Below are positions 44,614 through 56,917 of a stretch of DNA of 64,000 nucleotides, piece after piece. The translations under genes and the position numbers were made by a program. The stretch covers positions 892,769-956,768 of the forward strand of contig CM059624.1 of the NCBI GenBank assembly GCA_030435675.1, read 5' to 3'. The notes beneath the pieces are model-generated. The model was not told where the DNA came from. It saw nothing but the letters and a program-made list of their open reading frames with translations, and ran no database searches. Each line of letters opens with the position of its first letter. Positions within the stretch are counted from its first letter, which is position 1. The stretch comes from Steinernema hermaphroditum. Taxonomy: Eukaryota > Nematoda > Chromadorea > Rhabditida > Steinernematidae.

Positions 44614-47600
44614 CTACAACTCCCCTGAATCATCGAGTTTCCGCTTCTTCCGAGGAGCCTCATCCGGCTGCAGCATCTCTTCACCGGCCTTCGTCGCCGG
44701 TTTTTCTTTTCCATACAGGGGACAGTTCTTGTTCGTCTTCATGTGACCAGTAACATGACACGCACTGCAGCGCATCTTGAGAGGGTTAGGGTTAATGGGC
44801 TTCGGCGCTTTCTTCTCCACAGCTGGTTTTTTCTGTACAGTGTTCTGATTGTTTGCCTTCGCTTGGTTCCTTCGAATTCGACGCAGCTGATCCTGGAGAC
44901 GACGCTTTTCCTTTCTCTTCTCCTCCTTGTACTGTACGTCCATCTGCGCGTAAGTGCGGATAAAGTCTTGGTCGCGCTCGTTCCTAATTTTCAGATATGC
45001 ATCGATCAATGCGGGCTTGTTAATGACTTCGATATGAACAGACTCAGTACCATCGTCGTTGATGAAAGTTCTGAAAATCTTGAGCTGTTTGGAATTCGTG
45101 GATGAACCACCAGTATTATTAGCCTCCACAGGTCCAGAAGCTGAAACACACAATTTTCCAAGTTGATAACCTAATAAAGCTCACGTTTTTCGCCTTCTTT
45201 CGAAGCTTTGGGAGGATTCGCCTCTCCTTGGAGTATCTTTTGAAGCTCCTTGCGCTCTTTCTCTTCATCATCGAACTCCTTCTTTTGTCGTTCTTTCGAT
45301 GCCTTTCCCTTAGACGTCTTCAGCATGTTCTCCAGGTTCCTCGCTAACTCATCGTTATCAGATTCTTCTCCGCTGCTGCCTTCGTCGGTGCTGAGAATCT
45401 CCGGATTGGAGAGGTTGAGGTTTTGCGAATCGAAGATAGTCTGGCAGTACTTTTTGTACTTCTCTTGCAGGTCGGCGAAGTTGAATCGGATGTTGCCACG
45501 AGCGAAACGAGCCATCCCAGAAAGCTCGCCCTTTCCCTCGCCTTTCGTCTTGGCAGCTTGGGTGGAAAGGGTTCTAATGACGTCAATGATTTCCCATCGA
45601 CTCAACGAGTTAATCTAAATCGAGAGAGTCAGTAATGAGCAAACAGGATCTATCAATAACCTCTTCCTCGCGTACACCGTACTCCCGACAAATATCCCTG
45701 GCCTCCTTCAACGGCAGTTTTCGCAGATCGGCGTTTGTACCGGTCACCAATCGTTTTCGTATTTGAGGCTCATCTTCCTGAAAAATATGGCGCTTTATAT
45801 GTTCAGTTCCGTTTCCGACAAACTTTTAGCTTCTGAGGCTTAGATGATAGTCGGAGATAGGAGAAGCCTTGTCCACATCCCGTCGGATCGGCGATACCCG
45901 TCATATCCAGAATACAACGACCTTTCGAAGCTTGGATGAAGCAGCGAGTCGTGTTCCAGGGAGCACATCGGATCTAAAATGAAGCTGAACACGATAAAAT
46001 ACAAAAACTGAGGCCTACCTCATCCTCGATTGTGACTTGATCATCGGAGTCGTCTTCGTTTTCAGGTGCGACAACGTACTGTCCACCATATCCTGCGTCT
46101 CTTAATCTTTGTTCGGCGGCCAGCATACTATAGTGAACGCAGCACTGCTCAGGTGTGACCATCGGGAGTATCTCTTCCTTGCTGGGCAAACGGAAATCAT
46201 CGCGAAGAACCCAGAAGTTCAAATCCTGGCCAGTACCGATGCCCAGGCGCTTAAAGTCAGAGCATTTCTTCAGACGCTTGCGAACAGAGCCTTCGGCGTA
46301 ATGCGGAAAAGCGTTCTTGATGTCTTCCATCTTAAGTCGACGTGGCTTGCATTCGCTGTTCCAGAAGAGCCGGTAGATGAATGCCATGAGGAAGTCTCGC
46401 ACGAAGACACTCGCTTTCTTCGAGTTCGGACTGGGTACTTCAACCAGCGGACACTGCTGACCGACGAGGAACAGGCGGGGGCAGTTTCTAATAAAGAAGC
46501 CGTTCTTCGATCTGATCAGCAGGAAATCTGTCCTTTTCGGAGAGTGACTGTAGATCGGCGCTCGGAACAGCATGTTCTCGATGGATTGAAGCGACTGGCC
46601 AGGCCCAAGATTGCCCAGGAACGGGGTCGTGTGGATGAATGCCTTTTCACCAAATTCGAAGTCGGGCTGGTTGTCGTTCCCAGCCTTCCGTTTATGGTAG
46701 TTTCTAATACGAGAAGCCATTCCCGGCTGACTGATAAGCGGCGGATGCTCTTCGGAGTACTCAAGCAGCAGAAGCGTTCCATCTTTTCCAGAGAGGTCTT
46801 GAATTTCGCGCATGAAAAAGATTTCTCCGCCTCCTTCGTCGGCCTTCTGCTTTTCTCGAAGTTCTTCCATTTGCTTGATGTACTTCTCCAGGGGTTGAAT
46901 AGTGACGTACTTTCCGATTCCAATCCAGCGAACGTGTTTCTTCATGAGCGGCATACGGTGGAAATGACGCAGCTTGTAGGTCCCCAGATGTGTTGGGAAG
47001 AACGCTCTGTGCAGATTCCGCGCCGGTATCGAATGCTGAACCAGCGTTGAGCCGACTCCAGTCCCCGCAGTCTTTGTAGTTTTCGGCATGTAATATTCAT
47101 CGTTGGAGATGTTGAACGGGTCCTTATTGGTCATTTGGGCTATGTTGCTCTCCAGCTGCTCCTCTTCTTCTTGCTTTTGACGCTGTTGTACTTGTCCCAA
47201 GATCATCTTTGACTTCTTTGTGAACTGATGGTCCTTCCGATCAAACGCCTTAGGAGCGGCATGACCTTCGGAATCCTGCGCCCGATCCTCGCTTGACTTG
47301 TCCTCTGGAATGCCAAAGATCTGCGGATCATCGTTATAGTCCAAAGTAAGGATTCGTGGAGGCGGTAGTTTGTCGATGTTATTCGGATCGATGATGACGT
47401 CGTCCTCCCATCGAGTATTCAGAAGATCGTAGTTGTCAAGAGGAAATATGGATCCGGCTGGACGGGTGCTTACAGAATCGACTTCATTGTTTTCATCTGG
47501 GGAAGCAGAGACTCGTGAAAACATTTGTTCGAACGTTTTGTTCTTGACTGAAAAAGATAAGTCAGTTAAAAAGAGTAAGAGAAGTATTACCAGCGGCAAC

Positions 47601-48893
47601 AAAATGGTCAAAAGTTCGCGTTTGTTGAGTGGGTATCCATCCGCATTTTGGATTCTTTAAGTTTTCCATGTTTTTCACTACCATATCTCGAGCTTGTTCA
47701 TCATCGAAGATTACGTCATCTTCCCAGCGATTCAAATTGACCGGTAAAAACACATCAGCAGGAATATCGGAAGGCTTGATCGGTGACTCAGTAGGCACTT
47801 GCTCTTTGTCTTGTTCACCACCGGGTTCATTAGAGTCCGCAGAGGGTGTATCTTTTTCTATTCGTGTGCCATCTTGTGAATCCGAATGCCGATTATTCAA
47901 CTCCATGGAGTTCCTCGCTTCTTGTTGCTGCAATCGTATACATCAAATATTGATGAAAATGGAGAACAAAGGTACCTTTCTCATTGTTAAACCGTAATCA
48001 CATGATTTCGCCGTTGATGGGATGCCGATCTTGTCATACCACATCTTCGCGGGGCCGTTCCGCCACGGCTCAACATTTTCTTCATCGTCACTACCATCAT
48101 GCGTTCCAGCTTTTCCTTTCGCTACCAAATTCGTCAGAAGGGCTAGCCGACCGTCCTCGGCGCATTCCGATAACGGAGGCCTCGGGGCGATTTTTACTTT
48201 AAATTCCCCTTTCTCAGTCGACGTCTTGCTGGAACTACCATCTTTTGGAGCACGCTTGTGGAAGGTTTCACAGGTCCACCATATTTGCGTCCTTGAGCTC
48301 TCTTTGATGTTGTGCTCGAAGAGTCGTGTCAGGCGAAGCACTTTGTCAGTTTCAAATTCCGGGAAGAAACGCCTTGGGTCGATATCTTCAATTTCAGGCG
48401 GCACGACGCACGCCAAAGGAGCATCTTCTCTTCTTGATGGAGGAATAAATTCTCGGCGAGGTGGTTCTCCCTCGTCTTGATCGAGCACCATCATCTCCGC
48501 AGGAATCTCGAGCTGCTCATGCTCGTCAGCGGTATCCCGATACCCTTCGACTTCATAGTATGCTGAAACGTGCCTGTGAAAGACGAATTCTCTAAGAAAC
48601 CTGAACTCACGGATATTCCTCGCACTTGGGTGATTAGAGAAGTACTCGTCGTATGGCTTTTCGCTGTATCCACTTGACTCGCTTTCTTTCCTGTTGTTCA
48701 CTGCACTCGCCGTGGGAGGATGAGAGGCTTGGAGCGGCAACCTGTTTGTCGGTGGTTGACTTGTGTGATCCTCGTCCATGAAAGAGTCCTCATCGCTGAA
48801 GGCTCCGTTCTGGGTGGCCGCCCAGGACCTGGCTTCGTCGCCACCGGAGATCGCGTCTTCCATGATGAAATCTTCTGGAGGCTCACCGTTCAT
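44614..48893 (-). CDS. taf-1: TFIID subunit TAF1, short form lacking bromodomains
   Basis: TAF1 is the largest scaffold subunit of TFIID, acting at Pol II core promoters. Seven exons (48893-47976, 47927-47591, 47547-46019, 45973-45824, 45777-45661, 45614-45185, 45140-44614) join in frame to 1335 aa. The N-terminal ~400 residues are acidic and have two RWEDDVI motifs. The central TAF1 (DUF3591) domain, residues ~420-950, includes [39 protein letters not shown] and CTD-like [10 protein letters not shown] motifs. A Lys/Glu coiled region leads to a CCHC zinc knuckle (C1285, C1288, H1293, C1300). The protein ends ~35 residues later in [12 protein letters not shown], a possible nuclear signal. Metazoan TAF1 normally continues into tandem bromodomains; none is seen here or downstream. 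A 48-nt in-frame segment near 48607-48560 has intron-like ends. Confidence 0.9.
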
Positions 48894-49992
48894 GGCGCTC
48901 TGAAAAAGACACGCTGAATATCTGTGAAAAAAATAAGAAAGAGGAGAAGTGAAAAGCGCTGAAATATGACAACAAAAAGAGAACGTTCACCTAACAATAA
49001 CCCAACGCTGATTAAGTGTTAACAGAAACGCTTGAAAGCATTAACAAGCGCACAGAAATGGACGAAATCAACGGAAAAATATGACACTCATAATGCGTTG
49101 ACAACAAAGGAAACCAATCAGTTGGTCAGTTGCAAAAAAAGGCATTCCAGGGGTTCCGCTGCTGCAGGCATGTATAGACTGTCTACAGTCTGCAAATTGA
49201 CGTTGCACAGACCATCTGCACAGAATCTGTCTACTAGACATCAGCTTTCTCAGACTTTTCGTGCGTCTCTAGACAGCAACGACACTATTCGTGTCAGGAC
49301 GTATCGCCGAAATCAGGCGGAATAAAAATCACACGTTCGGTCTGCGTGGCGTGTGGTCGCCCCGATTCACAATGGAAAACGTGAGTTCAGCGCGATTTTT
49401 TCGCTTTTTTCTTAAAACAAAACAATACCATTTGTTAGTTTCAATACCATTTGTTTGTTACCAACAAAACAATACCAACAATACCAATCGAGCAGACCTG
49501 ACCTGACATGATCTCGTCTGTCCAAGAAACCACTCATCTCCAAGATAGCACACCATAACACGTTCGCAACATCGTCTGTGACCTTCGGCCACTCGTGACC
49601 TCTAGCATAATGTTTGGTCTGCGGTAGAGGCTGCTGCTTATCAGTGCCACCACCCGCGTTGCGGTGAGCCCGACGTCGATCGATAAAATAGCAGCTATGT
49701 GACGGCGCCTACACACTTCCAAGATTACAATGAGTTTCTCGTCGACCTCTTGCTGGTGCCAGGTATCAGAAGAAAGGTAGGATACTTAATGGAACCGATG
49801 GATTAGATTTGGAGTGATTTAGTGTGTGGACTTGACACGGAGAATACACGCTTTCTACTGTTATTAAAACGATTCTTCTGTCGATTTACAGGGAGCAATA
49901 TTTCTAAAAAAAGGTTAGTTCCTTCAGTGTTCAGGAAGTACACTACGTATCCTGCACGGTTCGTATTAAAAAAGAGGCGAAGAAAAAAGAGT
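48894..49992. other. Upstream of taf-1: no gene seen
   Basis: No supported gene. Contains local repeats of AGACTGTCTACAGTCT-like sequence near 49170 and a CAATACCA repeat cluster at ~49425-49480. Confidence 0.5.
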
Positions 49993-50384
49993 GGCTCTAT
50001 TAGCAAATAGCGGCCAAAAATATTTTTCGACGGCCAAAACTATGGGGGTTCGCTTAAAATCCTTAGATGTGAGCCCAAACTGGAGTCTAAGTGAGCGCGA
50101 AAAACGATGCGGAGCGCGCAGAAACGTTGTTTTTATGTTCTAGACGGGTTTCTACGAACCTGCCTAGACATCTGAGGTTGTGGACGAGCTAAGCGAGCCC
50201 TATATTCATTTTTCAGGCGGCCTATCATCCAGGCTTGGCTTAAGCTCCGGTTTAAACCTAAGCTTATGGATTTTAAGCGAGCCCGAAGGGTGAGCCCTGT
50301 AGTCATAGTGGCTTCGGCAAACTCCGGCTTTCTCCAGACATGTCTAGGCAGTTAGACTTTTGGCCGCTATTTGGTAATAGAGCC
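49993..50384. mobile_element. 392-bp non-autonomous element with 27-bp terminal inverted repeats
   Basis: GGCTCTATTAGCAAATAGCG at 49993 continues into GCCAAAA. The complement ends at 50384 with one mismatch in 27. The interior is non-coding. The segment GCGAGCCCTATATTCATTTT followed by a GGCTTGGCTTAAGCTC motif resembles ~10560-10640, so related sequence exists elsewhere in the window. Confidence 0.75.
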
Positions 50385-52657
50385 GAAAGAGTCCGCATTT
50401 ACGTATTGAGGCTTAGCCAAAGCCTTGATTCATGAAAGCCGATCCCAAAACAAATATATCGCATTCCAGGATCTTGCTTTGCATCGCACCCTTACGATTT
50501 GAAGACCGCTATACAACCTACAAATTACAACATCAAGGTATAAAAACGTTCGCTTTGTGTTCCGCTGAAACCGTCCTATCGATTCTAGGAACCCAGTTAC
50601 TTCTGCGAAACTCAGAACCATGAACATCGTAAGCTCTCCAATAGCTGACAGAAACTAACAACTTCCTTAATTTAGAGATGTTCACCCCTTCTGAAGATCA
50701 ATCAGCTGTACGCCAATACTGTAATGAAATGTCTCTCAAACATCATAACCACATTGCACTTCTTGCAGACGAACAAAGCAGCAACGATGTTTTACGAATT
50801 GCGTCGTGATCAATGGCTTCGATTTGGAAGTGAGTCCATTTCCTAAACAAAAGATTAATTACTGTTTTTAGTCAGATAGTTCCCACCGAACGATACACAA
50901 CAAAAACTGAGATGTAATGGTCGTATAGTTCACGGTACTATATTCACATTTTTAATCACTTTAATCACCTCGTCTTAGGAGGGTGCTGGTTCGATTTACA
51001 CCATAGCGATCATGTCGAAAAAATTGAAACGATTTGGATTTGTAGGAGGTGAAGATCTTGCTCTATAAACCAGTTTTCTTATAATTTCGTTTGCAGCAAC
51101 GAATGCAATGATGATCGGTCGATTTGGGACGCCTACAACACAAACAGGTTAGCAATTTATAGCAATTTATAGAATCATGAATGATTTCAGTTTTACAATA
51201 CGAAGCTGCGACCGCCCCTAAGACGAACAACAATAACATATTGGTGTTTTCTGACATCGGTTAAAATAAATTTTACCTCAGATGAGGCAAGGTCTCTTGT
51301 GTACGCTTGGTCTGAGCCCGACCGCAACCTTGCAATGAATTTGTTTTGATCACATTAGGGCCCTCGGTGAATGTGAATTTATTTGCAATATCTTAAGTTT
51401 GCATAAAGTACCCATACATAACCACCAGCCAAGTATGCAGAACCTTCCGCTTCGCTTCTTGGCGTCATGGCTTCAAGTCTCGGGCATCAGAAGATGTAGA
51501 TGTTGGCTCAACACCAGCTTCGGTTTTCTTCATGTGGCCTTTTCTTTCGTCCAGTCGAGGCACTACCGCTGGAACCTATCGGAACTGCAGTCTTATAGGT
51601 GCGCCATATTGTGGAGTCAATGGTTGGTGACCAAGGCCAAGTGAACAAGCACGAGTGGCCTCTCCTAGCCACAAAGACGGTCATGTTCGAAAGAATCAGT
51701 TCCCCAGCTCTAGCTCTACAACTTTTGTGAAAAATTAAGGGCCTCTTCTTCGGGATAGCCAACGGATTCACCCCCATTTCATTGAAGTGGTTCCATTATT
51801 TTTTGCGCTGCCGCTAGTCTTATCTTCATTGACTTCGTTAGGGCCCCCTGTGTGGAACATCTTCTAGAACATCACTAGTATATCCCAACCTACGGATCGG
51901 AAACGTGGGCCCTTCCGAAACATCCGTCACCATGCATAATTCGGTTGGTCTATGATATAAGAACATGTTCAAAGTATTAGTGGTCCTCTAAGACCGGTTC
52001 CTGGTCGTTGGCTTCATGATCCATGGAACCAAATCGACGGCTTCTTATTGGTTTTAGAACGCCTATTTCAGTCATCAATTTTGGTCGCGTTCTGAATTCG
52101 TTATGCTTTTATAGCCGTGATAGCGTTCCTTTTTTTACCTAATACGCCATTGCTATTGTTATTCATGCTTTGCGGCATTATTCCTTTTTCGATGGCTCCG
52201 TTTTTCGATATTGCTACCCCGGTTTGGCGCAGTCAAACAAGGTGCGAATGAGCATCCTTTCGAGAATGACGACTACTGCATCTATTCAACGACTACTGTA
52301 TCTATTAAAGCAGCGCTCTACACTTCGAGCCCTCTAACAATTCAAGGGAAACTTCCTCCTTTCACGTTTTCATAGCTTCATCCACCTATTGTTCGCCTCG
52401 CTCCCCATCGCCTCTACGTCATCGGACGCAATTATTATGATCGCGATGCTCCCTCAATTGCCTCTACGTAGCGGTGTTTTGCACACAATTTTCCGTGTGT
52501 CACCGCTTCGACTTGAAGTCAGAAGATAATAGGCGACGAGAAGGCACCACACGGTACCTTGGCAACCCATCCGTTCCGGCCACGCCTTTGCCCAAGTTAT
52601 AAGTTGACTCCGCGCCGAGCGCGACCGATTCTCCTGTCTCTTCGCTTCCGACTCAAC
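50385..52657. other. 2.3-kb stretch without a supported gene
   Basis: Only short ORFs. The region just before 52658 has an in-frame upstream ATG-like extension from 52559, rich in Arg/Pro, which I read as 5' UTR. Confidence 0.45.
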
Positions 52658-54082
52658 ATGAGCTTCGAACGCGACAACCCCATCTTCATCACCTACAACT
52701 TCTACTTGGACCTATGGCGCTCGATGCGCACTCGTGAGGACTCATTCAACGATGTCACCAAGAAGATAATGGACGAGGTGGTGCGTCAACGGGAGAGCAA
52801 AAAGCCAAAACGGACGACCTATTTCTGGAAGACGCTCTTCTGGACGTTTGCCATCGTCGGTGCCATCCACGTTACTTGCGTCGCCGTGACAGGGACATAC
52901 CGTAAGTCGCTCAAAAATCGATATGTGTTGCTCTCGTGGATGGGACAGGCTACCGTAGTTTTGCTTTATACAAAAGTCGCACCACTCATACAGGTTGTTA
53001 AGCGAGGTTGGTATCTCCAGATTTACACAAAACACCCGAGGGCATAAAGCCGTTTCAAGTGTCCCTCTTGATCTCAATCGTCCCCCGGGGATCGACCATC
53101 TCCTTTGAAATTTCGACCGTCCCCAGATGGAGTCGCTGATCGCTAATCCCGGAGAAGCACACAAACGGCCCTGAAGGAGGCGACGACAAACCGACCGCGG
53201 GAGAGTCCATGACGTAATCGCGAAGGCTTTCGAAGAAATGAGTTCGGCAGTGAGTGGCACATCCGGGGACGACCGAAATCCCGACTCATTCCTGAGAGGA
53301 CGGCCGAAAGCAATGGATGACAGTTCCAACCGTACCCTAGAGGGGGTCGTTGAAATCCCGGCTCATTTTACAGGGGCCGGTCTAAATCCGAGCGGGGACC
53401 AAACGTGCGCAGCTTCTATCAACCTCTACCCGACTTGAAACATGAAGGGAACCCTGGCCAGCCTGGTGTACTGGCCAGGTGTCGGCCAGGGGTCAGTGGG
53501 GAGACCTCGTGGTTGAGCTCGGAAGTTAGTGGCGCATCCGGATACGGTCGAAGTCGGCTTCCTTATCAAATAAATGCCAAACTCGGTTCCTAAACGGTCT
53601 CTATTTCAGAAACTTTCACCATCGGCAAAATTCTCGACGGCGCCCAGTCGGTGTCTTCTCTAAACATCAGTCTCTACACCCGCCAACGAGAAGTACTCGC
53701 CTTCAACCTGAGCCCGTGGCGTTTCACCAGCATCTTCACATCCACGTTCACCGTCGCACTCTGGATCGGTCTTTTCTTCGTCGTCCACTCGCACTTCTGC
53801 AAGAAAACGTGGCAACCGACGGCTTGGGGAGTGGCCGTCGATTTCTACCGCGACCACTACCACTTCATGAGGAATGTGGACGACATGCCCGCCTATGTGA
53901 TGAGAACGATCGACGAGTACGACATGTTCCGCGTCCTTCCTTTGAAGTTCCTCAAGAACCCGGGAATGGGCTTTGTCAGTGACCGTATCTACATAACCTG
54001 TGCTAACCTCATGGTGCACAACACACCGGAAGGACCCGTTTTGTATCAACGTCCCGATGAGATCATGAAGACCAGATTGTAA
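52658..54082 (+). CDS. Two-pass membrane protein of unknown function
   Basis: Two exons (52658-52901, 53610-54082) join in phase 1 to 238 aa. The start MSFERDNPIFITYNFYLDLW is chosen because codon quality drops upstream. Membrane segment 1 is FWTFAIVGAIHVTCVAV (residues ~60-80). Membrane segment 2 lies around FTSTFTVALWIGLFFVV (~125-145). The C-terminal ~95 residues are soluble and aromatic-rich (FYRDHYHFMRNVDDMPAYVM). There is no cleavable signal peptide. The donor is GTAAGT and the 708-bp intron is filled with repeats. Codon use and intact frames argue for a real gene; I do not recognise the family. Confidence 0.65.
53046..53560. repeat. Repeat cluster in the intron of the two-pass membrane gene
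   Basis: 53046-53100 matches the flank of the palindromes at 25771-25810 (CCGTTTCAA, GTCCCCC, GGGGATC). Further on, the pairs AAATCCCGACTCATT and AAATCCCGGCTCATT, and AGTGGCACATCCGG and AGTGGCGCATCCGG, are imperfect direct repeats. Confidence 0.55.
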
Positions 54083-55220
54083 ACTGCAACCTTCTGACGA
54101 TGTTCCCAAACCAGTATTTAATTATCGTCTCTGTCTTCTCCCACCAACAAAGTGATGATTGTTTGTGGTGAATTTTCATTGTGAAATACAGTTTGGAGAT
54201 GTTTTTTATCGATCATTCAGTGGCTCTTCATGTTGGTATATTCTCGGGGGTTACTCAAACCTCGCTTGTTCCAATTTTCTCAGTTTGATGTCTGTTAACA
54301 TAAGGTAGCGGTAACATAAAGTTTCAGACAGCGCTAAACACTTATCTTGATCTTGCCTTGTTAAAAGCTTAGCCATCTAAAGGTTTATCCGGACTGTAGA
54401 GACGTGGCCGGCATAGGTTAAAGAGCGGAGAACCATTTATCTCATCTCGGTCGAAAAGGGCATGACACAGGAACCGAGGAATACATGCACACTGGTAGAC
54501 CTAGACAGCAATAGGTGGGAGTGGACTGACAGACACTCAAGCACGCCACTCACTCTTCTACACGAACAAGCAACAGAGCAGCATAAAAATATGATGCGTC
54601 CACATCATTCGTCGCGCACCAAGAGATTGTAAAACACCGTAGAGTCCGGTCATAAGTGATTTTCCGGTACAGTCCGGTTATAGATTTTCCCTAAAAAAAC
54701 TCTCTAGCATTCTGTTTTTTCGTCGATCAGCTTTCGGAGACGGTCATAAATCACTGCGATTAACTACGTGTCTGTGGATCTGGAAGACGACCGTGGGCTT
54801 TGCTCTCGTGGGCTTTGCCGAAGGCCACTAAATTCATGAAGAGTTTACTGATGGATTCAGGAGAAGAGTTGAGTTCTGCGCCGTTTCAATCGATAAGGAA
54901 GCGCGGAATATAAAACGGACAAGCAAGAAGATACCTCTAAATATAAACCGTGGACGGTTTAGCAACCATTGGGTCATGGCAATGTGACCTGGGATATTTT
55001 TTTTTTCATTTTCAATGCTTTCGACTGAAATCCGATACTGTCAACAATTAAAGCGAATCCAATTCAGCTCTGCTTCATCTGATTCATTCCAACCTCTTGC
55101 CAAGAAAACAGTGAACCCAGTTTCGTTCAGATTCTGCACGTCCGTTTCCACTGACTCCATACAGGAACTTCGCTTCCTAGGCATATGGAAAGGTACCGCT
55201 TTTGTGATTACGTCGGCAGT
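54083..55220. other. Convergent intergenic region, no gene seen
   Basis: It lies between the 3' ends of two genes. Short repeated GGTACAGTCCGGTTATA-like motifs occur near 54670. Nothing else is supported. Confidence 0.45.
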
Positions 55221-56917
55221 TTATTGACTCTTCTTCAAATATGATTCGTCCTTACTTCCTACCACACTGCCAATTACTAGCAGCGCAACAATAAAAGACA
55301 CAATTCCAGCGAAAACTCCAAGCAGCATCTGCCTGTCATGCTGTTGCTCCTCCGTCAAGTAGGTCATGACGGTTGTGCCCATGCATTTCTTCAGTTTCAG
55401 GTGGATGACTTTGTAGTAGATGTTCATTAAGTCCTCCGCCTTTGGATGAGGACTGAGGCACTCGAGAGCAAGACCTGGGGTCGTGGCAGACCAGATCTTT
55501 TCTAAAAAATAGAAAAGAAGTTTAGAAGGGAATATTCCGGAGTACCTTCTACGTTCATGTCCACGTCTTTAAGCTTCTTCTCGAACTTCGCCTGGGCTTC
55601 GTCCAACTCCGACGCCGAAATGCTATCAGGATCGTTGGCGTACTTGATGATGAAGTTGTGAAGGTGGAAGGTTCGTTCACTGAGCACAGCTTGTAGTGCC
55701 CGCAGTTTTTCTTCCATTTTCTCCTCGTCCGTCTTCGCGTTTTCAATTCGTCTTTTTGCCTAGAAGAGCACTCGTCACAACAGAAGTTTTGTGAAATTTT
55801 TGAATTTTATAACCAATTAAAACCACTGAATTCAGGGACCCAAGATGAAAGAATCTGGCGATGGACTAGCAAGACGAGGATACCAAAGATTTACGATTTA
55901 CGTGTGGAATCCTCAACATTACACAGGATGTGATCCATATGGCTGTGCGAGACGAAACTTTCCAACCTGGAGACTCGAGACCAAAGTAAAAATGTCAAGA
56001 CGAGACTCGAGACTTTTTCCTCTTTTCCAGAGCTAGATATATCGGGTTAGGGCACCCGAATTAAAATTTACCGGTTTCCCCCTGTGGATTCCACATCCCA
56101 TAGCAAGTTTGTATCCTGCTGGTTCCATGCACGGACCGTGACTTAATAGCTGTGTATGGGACGAGGATACCAAGAAAATAAAAGGCCATATGCGAAAGAA
56201 AAGGCCATATGCGACTTTAACACAGAACGCACAATCCTTCAATTCCATCAGCAGAAATCTTTTGCTAGACGATCTACTGTGATTTTCAATTTTGGTCCCA
56301 CGACGAATACCCTGAGTTCAGTGATTTGGTGTACGGTGGGTCGAAAATTTGCCTTCCGCGGCGCTCGTAACGGTTAATATCACCCTGGGTGGCACAAAAT
56401 CATAGTGACAGTACCAAGGCGAGTTTCGAGTTGAGTTTCGTCCAAAACTCGAAACTCGAAACTGAAAAAAGGCCTCGAAACTACGAAACTCGAAACTCGC
56501 ACAGCCCTGCTCCCCACATCTAACTCACCATCTCGTATCGCTCCTGCGGGTCGTAACTCCACGCATCACCCAGTATCTTCCTCGCCTGCTCGTTATGTTT
56601 ATCAACCAAACTCGTCAGATACTCGGCAATGTTCGTTCCGCTTTTCTCTTTCTTCACCAGATGGCTAAAGAAGAAGATGAATTTGGTGTTGATGTCCATG
56701 TCGAATTCGTTGTAGGCGCGATCGAGGAATTGTGCCTCATCTGAAGATCTTTATTCAGTCATCAATTAAGACCACCATCAAGGCAACCTGTAGGATGATC
56801 GACATAATCGGGAATCAGTTCTGGTCCTTTATAAGCGATGAATCCGAATAGAACGGCCGTGACTAATGATCCGAGTAGGACACAAACTTCCGATAGTTTT
56901 AATGCTCGTTCGGCCAT
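55221..56917 (-). CDS. Membrane protein with N- and C-terminal transmembrane segments, unknown function
   Basis: Four exons (56917-56788, 56740-56529, 55759-55546, 55501-55221) join in frame to 278 aa. Residues ~10-30 (VCVLLGSLVTAVLFGFIAY) form a signal anchor. A second membrane segment near the C-terminus is LLGVFAGIVSFIVALLVIG, followed by a short polar tail ending KKSQ. Between them are ~190 charged residues, probably helical (KFIFFFSHLVKKEKSG, EAQAKFEKKLKDVDMN). No known domain is recognised. The third intron (769 bp) carries dispersed repeats and tandem CGAAACTCGAAACTCG-like sequence. Confidence 0.65.
56217..56343 (+). repeat. Dispersed repeat shared with 61698-61824
   Basis: About 125 bp containing TCAGCAGAAATCTT, AGACGATCT, TTTTCAATTTTGGTCCCAC and GACGAATACCCTGA. 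The second copy occupies the loop of the palindrome at 61120-62903. Confidence 0.75.
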
